Below, one piece after another: positions 1 through 10,162 of a DNA stretch of 64,000 nt. The stretch's first letter is position 1; each line of letters opens with the position of its first letter. The translations under genes and the position numbers were made by a program. Source of the DNA: Plazaster borealis. Lineage: Eukaryota; Echinodermata; Asteroidea; Forcipulatida; Labidiasteridae. The notes beneath the pieces are model-generated. The model searched no databases. It had not been told where the DNA came from and was given only the letters and a program-made list of their open reading frames with translations. The DNA lies in contig CM037467.1 in NCBI GenBank assembly GCA_021014325.1, forward strand, positions 13,913,273-13,977,272, read 5' to 3'.

Positions 1-2030
1 CTATACAACAGTCATTTCTATTTTCCAGTTAGAATATTGTAAACAGGAGTTTCATCTGTTATTCATTTATTTCAAGTAAATTGAATGTTAACTAAATCCA
101 CTTTTCAGGCACAAGAAAATTAATATTCCAAATCAATATTTTCAATTCAATTCAAGTGGACAGTTACTTCGTACTGCTCTTCTCGGAATAAAACATATAT
201 ACTGTACAACATAATAAATAGGTATAGGGGAATATTAAGCACAGAAGATGGAGGGGAAAGATTTAATCTATGTAGACCAAAATAAAAGAGAGTATGAGGC
301 TGTCAGATGAAGCCAAGGCTTGTAGAAGACACCTTAAACAGACAAACTACGAATGTGGAGACAAGACAAACAGGTTAACGCAAATCAAAACAAAAACCAG
401 ACTGTGGATGCAATGAGAGGAATATCCCTATACTGGCAGGGCTACACACAAACGTAAATATGTAGAGTAAAAAATATAAGTAAAACATTTTTTCTCAAAT
501 GTTAAAGTAGCATATCTCTGTGCCTTTACTAGATTATTTATAAAGCAATGTGGAATTTGGGAAAGAACAAGCCCTGCAAAAAAAGGCGTTTGTTGACATG
601 GACACCCAACAAGCATACTTTAGTTCAAATAACAAGCAGCTGTTTCTACACAAACAAGTTCTCTGAATAACAATTTAAGATTAAAATACTTGGACATCCA
701 TTTTGGGGTTTTAAGAGAAGCTACAGTGGTTGTGAAAAAAAACAAGAAACATTAAACAACGATTTTGAAGCCTGACATATATTTTGCAAACAAGTTTAAT
801 AAATACTTGAAAATTGTTCAGAGTGCCAAATTTTGTAGAAACGATTCTGTCCATTGGTTTCTGTTGCATTGATTTGTGGTAACTTGCTTCCCAAAACTTT
901 CTTACTTGTTGACCCGTTGTGCCTGATCTTAATGGATAGATTCAGGGGACTTTCTTTTGAAAAATTCGCAGAATTTGGGCATTCATGCAGGTGTCCCTAA
1001 AAAATGATCAGCAATTTCATAATTATAAAAAAATTGTGGGGTTCAATTCTCCATTTTAATTATGTACATGATACATAAAATGAAACTGTTTTGATCGTTT
1101 TTAATTTGACACGTTTATACTCTTTCAATGTTTTGTCATCCCCTTGTGGTTTGGAGAGCAAACCATCGGAGACAATTTACGCTTCCCCAAAAAACCAACA
1201 AACTGCCCTCCTCTTTAAATGTCAGAACAGCAACGAACCATGCAAGGGATAGTTGGATCGATACCACTTCAATACCCTGTGAAGGAACTGGAGATTGTGA
1301 AGTTACAAACAACAAACGTGTGGGTCAGCCAGCCGGCCGATGTGATAGTTATCTATCGTGGACTAGAGATTGTTTGCTACAAATGCTATTTAGGGTCACC
1401 TTCCACACACCCCCCCCCCCTTGCGGATCGGTCATGACGTACTCGTTTCGTAAATAAGATGGAACTAGGCATGGGTCGATATGGACAGGTTGAGAAAAAG
1501 GAAGTGTGTATTTGGAAGCATAGAAGCCTTCTAGCTGTGAGTGACTGTTCATAATTCTGAATTCAAGAAACATTTAGAAACAAAGCAAATATTTGTTATA
1601 GACGAGAGTTTTTTTACGGAAAATAGTTACTTGAGAATTAAAAGATAGGTCTCTTAAAACTTAATGTTGTTCCTATTTAGTTCAGCTTGGGTTATTTTCC
1701 ATCCAATGAATCTACGTTAACCCTTTCATGCACCATTTATTTATTTTAATGACTTATAGATCATGTTTACTCATGCTTTGCAAATGGCGACCCCCCAGGT
1801 CTCAAGAGCACCCTCAAGAGTCCTCTTTCCCATTCTGAAAACAGTGTGGTCAGGCGATTTTTATTTTTCGTTTTACAACTATTTTTCTGAAGGGATTTAA
1901 ACTGGTCGCTAGGGAGCAGAAGAATAACACAATGTTGATTAATTGGTTGAGGTCATTTATTAAAGCAAGGTGGTCGAGTGGAGACCCTAAACATTGGTGT
2001 AAAGAACGAACGATGTCGAGAATGGATTGC
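1..2030. other. AT-rich stretch with no recognised gene
   Basis: No frame longer than about 110 codons and no convincing exon with paired splice signals. A run of ten C lies near 1411. A few weakly repeat-like phrases appear after 1940. I see nothing else I can name. Confidence 0.6.
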
Positions 2031-2450
2031 AGGGCTCGAACTTTACCCTGGACCGCAGGCCTAAGGCTCGTGATTTTAGAATCGGACAAGTAAACTCACG
2101 ATCAAACAAGTCTGGCTGTCTTATATTTTTTCAATTGAATAACAATACCTCGCTCTGTAATATCTTGAGCAGAAATAAATGATGTTCAAATGTTGACTTG
2201 GAGTCTGATAAATACCTTTCAGTTATGTTGAGTATTGAAGTATACTTAATACCCATAATATAAAAGACAAATGGGAGAAACTTTATCTTACAAATGTCTT
2301 AGTGCTTGTTCAAATAGAAAGTTCAGTTAAACCATGGAGGACCATGGTTAAACGCATGTCAGTAAGTTTTTTCTCATTTTGATTCTGGTCTTGTAAACAA
2401 AATTCTGGTTTAGTAAATATTTTGAGTAACAAGTCCTGTTGTCTTTTGGA
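2031..2450 (+). repeat. Dispersed repeat, copy 1 (uninterrupted)
   Basis: This segment aligns by eye with 6836-7480. Shared landmarks in the same order are a 'gaccgcaggcc'/'gactgcaggcc' phrase, 'agtaaact', 'tgaataacaatacc', 'tgtaatatcttga', 'atgttgact', 'gaagtata' and 'tgattctggtcttgta'. No coding capacity or clear terminal repeats are visible, so I cannot assign a class. It is useful because it lacks the LINE fragment found in copy 2 and so shows the pre-insertion state. Confidence 0.7.
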
Positions 2451-2843
2451 TTCCCCCCCCCCACCCCTGAAGGTTGAGCCCTGGATTGAAATATTTAACG
2501 AGCTTACAACAGAAGGTTTTGAAACCTGTTGGTATCCGGTGATCTAAAAAAACATGTTTATGGTTAAAGCGTTGGATTTCACGATCAGGAATCAATAGCT
2601 GTATGATGGGAAAGATTGGTGAGAGTTTTTGTGTGCTTCGTTGGGTCAATAATTGTCTATAGATGTGTGGGGAGGCAATGTCCAGTGATAAGCATTGATT
2701 ATATGGAGGCGGCACCCTAACCTGGGTCAAAACGGAGGATTATGTCGGGCCAGGGACTTTTCATTATTTTGTCATTACTATTTTGTTGATTAACACCGCC
2801 AGAACGCCGCAGTGACCTTGGACATTATTAAACGGAAAGACAA
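2451..2843. other. Non-coding spacer
   Basis: Begins with a C-rich run near 2453-2466. No exon, repeat family or RNA gene recognised. Confidence 0.5.
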
Positions 2844-3257
2844 AGAATAAGTTGATCTTAGAATAACAAAAACACAGCATGGACTGGCAGTGTTTTTTAA
2901 AATATAAAATTTAAATAGTTTCTGGACCTCCCTTTCGTAGAATAAGTTGATTTTAGTATAACGGAAACACAGCATGGACTAGCAGTTTAAAAATTATTTT
3001 TTTAAATATTGAGTTTAACTGGTTTATGTACCTCCCTTTCGTAGAATAAGTTGATTTTAGTATAAGGAAAACACAGCATGGACTAGCACTTCAAAAATTA
3101 TTCTTTTAAACATGAAATTTAACTGGTTTACGGACCTCCCTTTTTGTAGAATAAGTTGATCTTGGTATAACGAAAACACAGCATGGACTGGCAGTTTAAG
3201 AATTATGGGTTTTTTTTATATGAAATTTAATTGATTTATGGACCTCCCTTCCGTATT
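2844..3257 (+). repeat. Tandem array of four ~95-109 bp units
   Basis: Units begin with 'agaataagttgat' at 2844, 2939, 3043 and 3148 and end with 'gacctccctt' near 3250. Each holds the phrase 'aacacagcatggact' followed by an AT-rich stretch that varies in length. Units are perhaps 75-85% alike. The short frames across it are by-products of the repeat. Confidence 0.85.
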
Positions 3258-4171
3258 AGGAATTTTGAAAAAAATCTAATTATTCAAAAGACTATGTGAT
3301 CTGAAGTGTTTGTGATGGGTCATCTGCAATGATTTTGTTAAATAAACAAAATTAACAAAAATAAACAAAATTAATATTTGGGTATTTACATTTGGGCAAA
3401 TCTTCAAGTCTTATGCTCAGACTACGTTCTTTCGACAGTTTTATTTCATTTCACGAATTCCTATACTGTTTTTACAAATCACCGAGTTTGTTTTTCTGAA
3501 GCTATTTTGACAGTGAAAGAAAAAGGTGGAGAATTGTTTTTAACGTTTTTTTTATTGAGGCCATGTTGATAATTGAGTTTAAGTGGTTACATGGGTGGTG
3601 GGGGGGGGGGGTGGTGTGGTACCTGCAGGGAGCAAGCTGACCTAATTGATTGGATTATTTCATTGCACCTGTGATATATACACACTTGAATATTAATATA
3701 CACAGAAAGGGACATACTGAATCATACCTGGTGTAGTGGGCAACAAATTTCATTCCCCAATATTGTATTTTTGTTTGCCTATTGGAATTTTGTATCAGTA
3801 AACCCTTCATGTTTAATTTCTAAATAAACTTGTTTTTTTTAATCTGTAAAAATCACTGTAAAGGTTGGTTTTATTTTCAAAACATACAAATATTATTATT
3901 GTTTGCTACTTCCTTGATATGTAGAGCATTTATTGTTTATTTATTGAATGCAAACAAATATTTATGAACATAAGAGTAAGTAAATATTGCAGAATAACTG
4001 ACCAAGGACTGGACAACCCAAAGATCTGGAGGAAAAGTTTGGCATTGTTAATTTGTGATAGCCCCCTCTTGTGTTGAAAGTCAGCAAGGTGATTTTGCTG
4101 CTTGGTTGAACAAACTGTGCTTTTCTGTAATACACACAGTACTGAAGGCTCTGTACCTATTCTGATAAGCC
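3258..4171. other. AT-rich spacer with a poly-G run
   Basis: Contains a run of about twelve G at 3600-3611 within GT-rich DNA, and AT-rich sequence after it. No exon recognised. Confidence 0.5.
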
Positions 4172-4531
4172 ATAATTTGTGAGTTAGATTTGAATAATGT
4201 CTGGTACCTTGCCTTGTTCAGTCATGAATGCTCAATTTAAAATCCTCAGACTAAATCTGGTGTTGCTACATTGTATGGATCGGGGCAAACTTTAGCATTG
4301 CAACCTCCAGATCAGCAAAGACTGGTATCCTTGCACCAGACATTTCATTGAGAATCGTGTAGGCTCAGTGTACGAGCATTTTTCGTCTGTATTTGGACTA
4401 GGAAAAAAGCTTGCCCCTTACCATGTGACATAGCAACACTGGATGTAGTCTGGGGAATTCCAATTGAGCATTCACTTGTGACTGAATAAGGCATGGTACC
4501 AAACATCGTTCAAATCTAACTCATAAATGAC
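4172..4531. mobile_element. Foldback MITE with ~110-bp inverted arms
   Basis: The left arm (about 4181-4290) and the right arm (about 4409-4521) are imperfect reverse complements. 'gagttagatttgaa' at 4181 matches 'ttcaaatctaact' near 4509-4521; 'tctggtaccttgcctt' matches 'aaggcatggtacca'; 'atgctcaatt' matches 'aattgagcat'. The ~118-bp centre is unique and has no coding capacity. This is a non-autonomous DNA element; superfamily not assigned. Inner arm edges are approximate. Confidence 0.8.
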
Positions 4532-4730
4532 TTATATACTTCCATTCTGATTGCAACCAAGTTCTCCAAATGAGAATATCAGTGGGGAATCTTGGAATGC
4601 TATCATAAATTCACTCTTAACAACAAATTTTTGAAGAAGTCAAATTTAAGTTTTAAAAACTGAAAACCTTTTTCCTGGATTGATAGTTCATCTTTGAAAG
4701 ATTTTGTAGAACTTTATAGCATCAAGTTAT

Positions 4731-4862
4731 TTACTAAGCAAGAATGAGCAGGGAACCAGTCATAAACAGTGGACACAACACTCAATTTTTAGCTGGTAAC
4801 CTGAGTCTGCTTAGCAAAACTTTCCTAAGCACAGCAACTGTGTGCTTCGCAGATCTGTGAAA
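4731..4862. repeat. Fragment of the 'gcttagcaa' MITE family
   Basis: Contains 'gctggtaacc' and 'tgcttagcaaaa', phrases shared with the fuller copy at 24015-24206 and with fragments at 11774, 13657 and 26474. It is diverged and lacks clear ends. Confidence 0.5.
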
Positions 4863-5272
4863 TTTGCCTCGGGTCAAACTGTTTGCATAAAACTTAATTT
4901 TGAGGTTAGATTTTCTGACTTGTTATTAAAGACGCATTTTTATCCTTCAGGCAGAGTGGTGTACCCTGAGATTTTATTTCTGTCGTAAGAAATCTTGTGG
5001 TATCAGCAATGGACTGATGAAACTTGATCCATTTTTCCCGTAAGGGCCTTTATGCATCTGTCCCATCTGTTATTATTGGTTGATTAAAGACGCGTTGTGA
5101 CTTCCCCTGTGAAGGCAGACAGTAGAGGGCACTGTTTAGTGTCGGTAGTAAGGAAGGCCGGAGGTGGAAAGTGAGGAACGATTGAGTGTTAAGTGGAAAA
5201 TGGCTGCTGTAATATCAAACTTGTTATTGTGCTCTCATTGTGTGATAACACTAGAGAAGAAATAGTTCCTTC
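4863..5272. other. Non-coding spacer
   Basis: No gene or repeat recognised. Confidence 0.5.
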
Positions 5273-5564
5273 TATACTCAACCTTGTCCCCAAGGTGTGT
5301 CGAGCAGTACGAGGTTGACCGCTCTCTCACCCTGGTATTGGATCATTTGCATATCCAACATTTTTGGATACGTATGCAAATTAGAATAGTCTGGCTGTGA
5401 ACATGGTGAATACTGAATGAGTACAACTTTACAAGTTTACGTTAGACTTTTGTACACCAGTCGTTGTCCAATCAGGGTCCAAGTAAGGAGTTTCCCTCCC
5501 AGGGTTTACTATTGTAAACATGGTTGGAAATAAAGTAAACCATGGGGACGAGGTTGTTCTATAC
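5273..5564. mobile_element. MITE with ~24-bp terminal inverted repeats
   Basis: The left end 'tatactcaaccttgtcccc' pairs with the right end 'ggggacgaggttgttctata' (5544-5564), with about 4-5 mismatches. The inside has no coding capacity but holds a hairpin at 5345-5382 in which ATTTGCAT and ATGCAAAT face each other. Superfamily not assigned. Confidence 0.7.
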
Positions 5565-6835
5565 TTGACTCCTGACTATAAACTTAAATGGAGCCCTCTG
5601 TTGACTAATCGCATTTATGCAGTCCAGTCCTGCAACACTGTCCAAACATGACAAATTGGTGCACAAGCATTTTGCACTGCTGCTCAAAAAAAAACCTAAA
5701 ACAACCCAAACACACCTGAACTGGAACTTCACCTTGAGTGCATTTTAGTTGATTAAACCAAGCTAACCTGATGCGGGTTTTGGAAAGGCGATGCTTCAGT
5801 TGTCTCAAGCTATAGCTGATTGGTTGTCCCGATCTCGCTGGCAAAACTGCGCTCCGCCCACTCCGCTTTCAGGTCCCTCTGAGCCGCCATACGACTACAC
5901 ACCTATCAACCATGTGATGATCTCGATATATAAACATATATTCCTCATGTTTCCCATGACCCAGATACTGTAGACGCTACCAGGGTAGGCCTGACGTGGT
6001 GTTTTTTTCCCATCCCCAGGTGCGGGTTCTTGGAAATGGCAAATAGAAAATTGTGGGTCTTCATTACCTGGCTAACTGTGACATACGGGATCAAGTGAAC
6101 ATTACAGATTCCACTCCAAAATTTCCACTTGACTCAATTTCGGTTCTGTTTAATGATTTTGTTCTTTCTTATCAATTTTATCGTTGCATAATGTTGGCCG
6201 TTTGATGAATGTGGGGGAAAACACATTTTAGTTCCTCAGTGTAAAATCTTGTTGGATAATAATTTGAAGAAAAAAATGAATATCGCTGTTTGCTTGAAAA
6301 TATTCAGTGACTACTTTTCTGTGTAATCCTCTCTCAGCACCCTAAAATATTTCTGTAAATTCTGGAAAGTGAAGTGTCCCTGACATGGCTAAATACCTGC
6401 CTATTCCATTTAATAACCAAATCTGGTCCATCTCATGTTGTCTTCTTGGTTCTATTGCCAGAAATTAGTAATAATAATTGCTCACATTCAACATTATGCT
6501 CATACGTCATGTGTAGGCCTATAGATGTTTTTAAAATATAATTTAACACTCTATTAGTACATGAATATAATATTTCAATACCCTATTAGAATATGTAACA
6601 AATACCTTCTCTCCCTTTAAATTTTCAATATTTTCCGCGGAGCCAACACCTCAAGTGGCCCTCTGGACAATTTCTCATAATAAAAAAAAAAAAATTTACG
6701 AACCAGGGAGTTTTGTTTCTTGATACCAAGATTCTTCTCTGATGGATGTACACTGTGTGTTTTCTCTTAGAAGGTTGACTGCAATGGAACTCGGTCTACA
6801 TACAGTGTAATGGGGATCAGGTTGACTCAGTGGTC
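5565..6835. other. Spacer without recognised gene
   Basis: Short frames at 5605-5844 (-) and 5791-5973 (+) overlap and show no domain or splice support. AT-rich from about 6140. Nothing else named. Confidence 0.5.
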
Positions 6836-6954
6836 AGGGCTCAAAATTTTACACTGGACTGCAGGCCCGAGGCCAGTGGTTTTAGTGTCGGGCCAGTAAA
6901 CTTATGACCTGACAAGTCTAGTGGTCTTGTGTTTTTCAACTGAATAACAATACC

Positions 6955-7192
6955 GTCATTTTTCACATGCCGGACTATCTCTTCAGAACAGTCTCCCACT
7001 TCAACTCAGACGAGCAGATACTTGTTACTCAATTTAAAACCTATCTCAAAACCTACCTATTTCGGAAATCATAGCTTCGGCCTTGGGTTGTCTTTTGTGT
7101 AATTGCAGAGTTCTTGTTTTTTGCGCCAGGAGTGTCAATTCTTGTCAGACATGGCGCACTGTTCAATATTATTATTATTATTAGTATATATC
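6955..7192 (+). mobile_element. 5'-truncated LINE 3' end with (ATT)n tail
   Basis: Three features in order identify this as a non-LTR retrotransposon 3' end. First, the last codons of a reverse-transcriptase-type ORF, ending FKTYLKTYLFRKS and a stop. Second, a short 3' UTR in which 'gcgcca' and 'tggcgc' can pair. Third, a tail of ATT repeats. Comparison with copy 1 of the host repeat places the junctions. No clear target-site duplication is seen. The C-terminal pattern and hairpin-plus-ATT tail resemble the L2/CR1 side of LINEs, from general knowledge of the families. Confidence 0.7.
6964..7074 (+). pseudogene. C-terminal fragment of a LINE reverse transcriptase ORF
   Basis: About 36 codons remain, beginning near MPDYLFRTVSHF and ending LKTYLFRKS followed by TAG at 7072-7074. 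The catalytic fingers and palm are absent. L2/CR1-like LINE ORF2 proteins commonly end in a short F-x-x-x-L-K-T-x-L-F motif, which is the basis of the call. It is a dead remnant with no promoter of its own. Confidence 0.6.
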
Positions 7193-7489
7193 TCACTGTG
7201 TAATATCTTGAACAGAAACAAATTTTGTTCAAATGTTGACTTTGAGTCCACAAATACTTTTCAATTCTATTGAGTAAAGAAGTATATTTAATACCCAAAA
7301 AGACAGGTGAGATAAATCTTTTCTTACATGTCTTAGTGCTCCATTGTTCAAATAAAAACAGTTAAATGCATGCTGCCAGGACCTAGGAAGTTGTTTCTCA
7401 TTTTGATTCTGGTCTTGTACAACAATGTCTGGTCCAGTCATTATTTTGAGCTGGAAGCCCTGCGGTCTTGTGTTTTTTTCTCACAAATT

Positions 7490-7800
7490 CAAGCCCTGGT
7501 GGTTTTTTCCCCTGCCTTTCACCTCTGTGGACCCTGGTTCGAATCTCACTCAGACAGGAGCCTTGCATGTGGATTGGGTTTTCAGTCCCTACTACCTGAA
7601 TGCTTGGGTTTTCCCCATTTGGGGTTTTCCTCCCACATGTAAAAATGAACATTTCTTCTTGTTTCCTATTCATCCTGTTATTGGCGCTAATTGTGCTGTT
7701 GGATGAGTACAAAAAAATGTTTGTTTTACTACAACTGGACTTGAATCTCTGACTTCTGGATTATCGTGCTGGCGATCTACCAACTGAGCTATCCAACCCT
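7490..7800 (-). mobile_element. Composite tRNA-headed SINE
   Basis: Read on the minus strand from 7797, the head has a box A match (TAGCTCAGTTGG) and a box B-like GATTCAAGTCC, the two internal RNA polymerase III promoter blocks of tRNA genes. The tRNA fold is degraded, since the anticodon arm pairs poorly. The body has 'ccaacagcacaatt', 'gcgccaataa' and 'gtgggaggaaaaccc'. A second box B-like block, GGTTCGAATC, lies on the plus strand at 7536-7545, so two units may have joined here. Part of the body recurs at 60796-60900 in the other orientation. Confidence 0.7.
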
Positions 7801-7977
7801 AATGTTAGCAGTCTCCATATTTTGTCAATATCTTTTTCTGGGTGCCAGTCAGAAGCCATTCTACCTGTAACTGCCGTGTAGCCAGGGATCACACCCAAGT
7901 TTACGATACAGCCTGGGAAGCGGCAGCAGAGGGATCGCCTTAAGGGGATGCCACTTTTTATTTCAAATATCAAGTAA

Positions 7978-8000
7978 AAATAAATAAATAAATAAATTGA
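7978..8000 (+). repeat. (AAAT)n microsatellite
   Basis: Short TAAA/AAAT run; may be the tail of a retroposon. Confidence 0.7.
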
Positions 8001-8185
8001 AAATAAATAGTGTAAAGATACTTTCTTCTTCTCTCTGGCTTCAACGCCCATAACTTGAGTGATTGACTAAGATCCTTCCTCGCTCTAACAAAATCCAGCA
8101 CCATATGGTACCTTCTCACCCAGACTGTTGGACTCTGATTATAGTGGTATGCCTGATCCCATGTACAATCTTGTATAAAAGCATA

Positions 8186-8364
8186 CAGTCAATTCTCGTT
8201 ATAAAGAGCACTGTTATAAATCGGTTCTGCTAACAAAGAGCAAATTCTGAATCTCATTTTCTACTTTGTGTTTCTTTGTTTTGCTGTCCTTTTATAACAA
8301 CGCTCCTATTATAAAGAGGTAATTTGGCCAGTCCCAGTGACCTTGTTATAATGAGCATCGACTG
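8186..8364. mobile_element. pogo/Tigger-like MITE with TA target duplication
   Basis: The ends CAGTCAATTCTCGTTATAA and, reverse-complemented, CAGTCGATGCTCATTATAA match at 16 of 19 positions. Both ends are flanked by TA (8184-8185 and 8365-8366). 'CAGT...CTCGTTATAA' termini with a TA duplication are typical of pogo-like Tc1/mariner elements. The 179-bp element has no coding capacity. Sub-terminal 'ttataa' blocks repeat inside. Confidence 0.8.
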
Positions 8365-8922
8365 TAAATCAAGTTTACTAGAGTAGTCCTCAGTCCAACG
8401 GAATCAAGTTGTTTTTTGAAGGGTTTGGAATGGTTAGGGTTAAAACAAAATTAGTCAAAGGCCGTCATTTTTTTCAATAAATTGTCTTTTATTGCATGAT
8501 TAGTGTCCTTAGTCTTCAAGGAATAAGATCCAAGACTTAGCTGTATAATACTTTTCATTCATTGATTGATGGACTGAAAACAGTGGCTGAATTTATTTTG
8601 TCCGACACATGTAACAGACTCATATATTTTCTTGAGATAAACCTTGATTCATTTAAGTTAAGCTGCCATACCAAGTCAAAACATGTTTTTTTATTTTATA
8701 TACGAGTTTAATAAACCATCTCAGCAGATTGCATTAGTAGTCAGAGATCCTCAGGGCTTAGGAAAATTATCAACTGCCTTTGGGAATTGAACAACATTTA
8801 CTGAATACCTTTATTTGTGAAAATCAGAAAGAAGAACGACGTATTCTGTAAAGATTTCCGGATTAAAAGTTCTTTTAACGTTTTTTTCTCTCTTTTCCCC
8901 CCCTCTTTGTGTTGTTCTACAG
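8365..8922. other. Probable intron sequence upstream of the exon
   Basis: AT-rich, no repeat recognised. It ends in a long pyrimidine tract (about 8881-8920) leading to the acceptor AG at 8921-8922. Confidence 0.5.
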
Positions 8923-8990
8923 CCACTCATCAAACAGACCTGGAAGATATGATGGGAGTTACCATTACTGAGACAGGGGTCGGCAAACAG
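8923..8990 (+). CDS. Putative internal exon, weakly TFIIS/elongin A N-domain-like
   Basis: This is the best protein-coding exon candidate in the window. It is 68 bp, preceded by a dense pyrimidine tract ending 'tctacag' and followed by the donor CAG|GTGGGT. The acceptor phase is 1 (the first two bases finish a split codon) and the exon ends on a codon boundary. The complete 22 codons begin THQTDLEDMM and end ITETGVGKQ. The ETGVGK block resembles the second half of the TFIIS N-terminal (LW) domain of elongin A and related transcription factors, which usually continues with V-N-x-L-R-K. Relative to that pattern about three residues before ETGVGK are missing, so homology is uncertain. The frame stays open into the intron to 9056, so frame alone proves nothing. 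I found no partner exon. Confidence 0.42.
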
Positions 8991-9925
8991 GTGGGTGATT
9001 TTTATTTCTCGTTCGTCCTTTACTTATTCAGGTTGAAGTCAGGAGAACAGACTTAGAGAGAGAGAATCTTCATCTTGCAGCTTTGGAGGCTGACGTACTT
9101 CTTGGTTTTGTGGCCAACTTTCAATAGCGGCCACTTATTTAGTCTTTCTTTGTATACCCATCCTCTTTATTATGGTCACCTTGGACAGGGACAAAACCTC
9201 CTAATGGGTTTGTAGTAGACTGATCTAAGGAGGCAGCCAACAAAAATCTACCAACTGAGATCACCAGTCTATTAGATCCATTTGCCCATTATGGCCACTT
9301 AGCCATCATGGCCCCTTGCCACCATCCCCTTAAGGGTGACCATTGTACTTAGGTTTTTTGTGTATCCCTTGCCAAGACTCTGACCAATCATGACTTATTT
9401 TCATCAAGAAAATCTGACCTCCCACACCCGTACCTTGGAGATGTTGCCAGATATTTTTTGCCAAGATTTCTGTCCTGTTACTCTCCTCCTGCGCTGATTC
9501 TCTTTGCCTCCCAGCCGATTCAGCAGAACAGGCTTGTCTGGACTTGTCTGTCCAACCTCTCCCACCCACCTGCAGCGTTTAGTAGTTACCATAGAAACTT
9601 TGATACATGTAACAGGTATCTTGAGTTTGATATCTTGCCAGCTTTGGCACAAATCTTGTTTTTTCAAGATCTTGCTGTTTTTGTAGTCTGTTGTTGAGTT
9701 GGTTAAGGGACCCTCAAGATAAAGTTTGAATCCTAATGTAACTACAGAATACTAAAGTAGGAAGTCGTGTTTTTTAAATTTTTCATTATAGTTTTTGATG
9801 CTTCAGTTTCAAAGTTCCACTGTCATTGAGTTAAGTGACTTTATTTAACTCCAGTTTCCCCAAAACTTCAAAATCTTCCCAATCTCAACTTAATAGTTTT
9901 AATTTTGCTTCGGGGATAAAGAATA
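8991..9925. other. Probable intron sequence downstream of the exon
   Basis: Contains a 'gttaccatagaaac' block at 9585-9598, one mismatch from an RFX X-box. Overlapping frames at 9330-9697 on both strands have no support. No repeat identified. Confidence 0.45.
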
Positions 9926-10162
9926 TAATTTGTTTTTACCCTTACACCGATGTGTGTAAAGCACTGTATACTCAGTACTTTCCCGAGTTCTGTGAAAAAA
10001 AGAAATCCACAGGCAAAGTGGTAAGACATGCTCTAGCAAAGCAAAGGTCGTGGGTCCACATCCCACCTGAGTGATTTGCCTGTTGATTTTTGTCACAGAA
10101 CTCGGGAAAGTACTGAGTATACAGTGCTTAATACACATTGGTGTAAGGGTAAAAACAAATTA
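9926..10162. mobile_element. Foldback element with tRNA-like core
   Basis: Arms of about 85-90 bp (about 9926-10017 and 10075-10162) are nearly perfect reverse complements. 'taatttgtttttaccctta' pairs with 'taagggtaaaaacaaatta', and 'actcagtactttcccgag' with 'ctcgggaaagtactgagt'. The ~57-bp loop holds 'gtggtaagacatgct' and 'ggtcgtgggtccacatccca', which look like degraded box A and box B of a tRNA gene. The whole would form a long hairpin as DNA or RNA. Confidence 0.85.

Larger units (their letters stand above)
6836..7480 (+). repeat. Dispersed repeat, copy 2, interrupted by a LINE 3' end
   Basis: Second copy of the repeat at 2031-2450. It matches up to 'aataacaatacc' (ending 6954), then has a 238-bp insertion, and resumes at 'tcactgtgtaatatc' near 7193. 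Confidence 0.7.
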
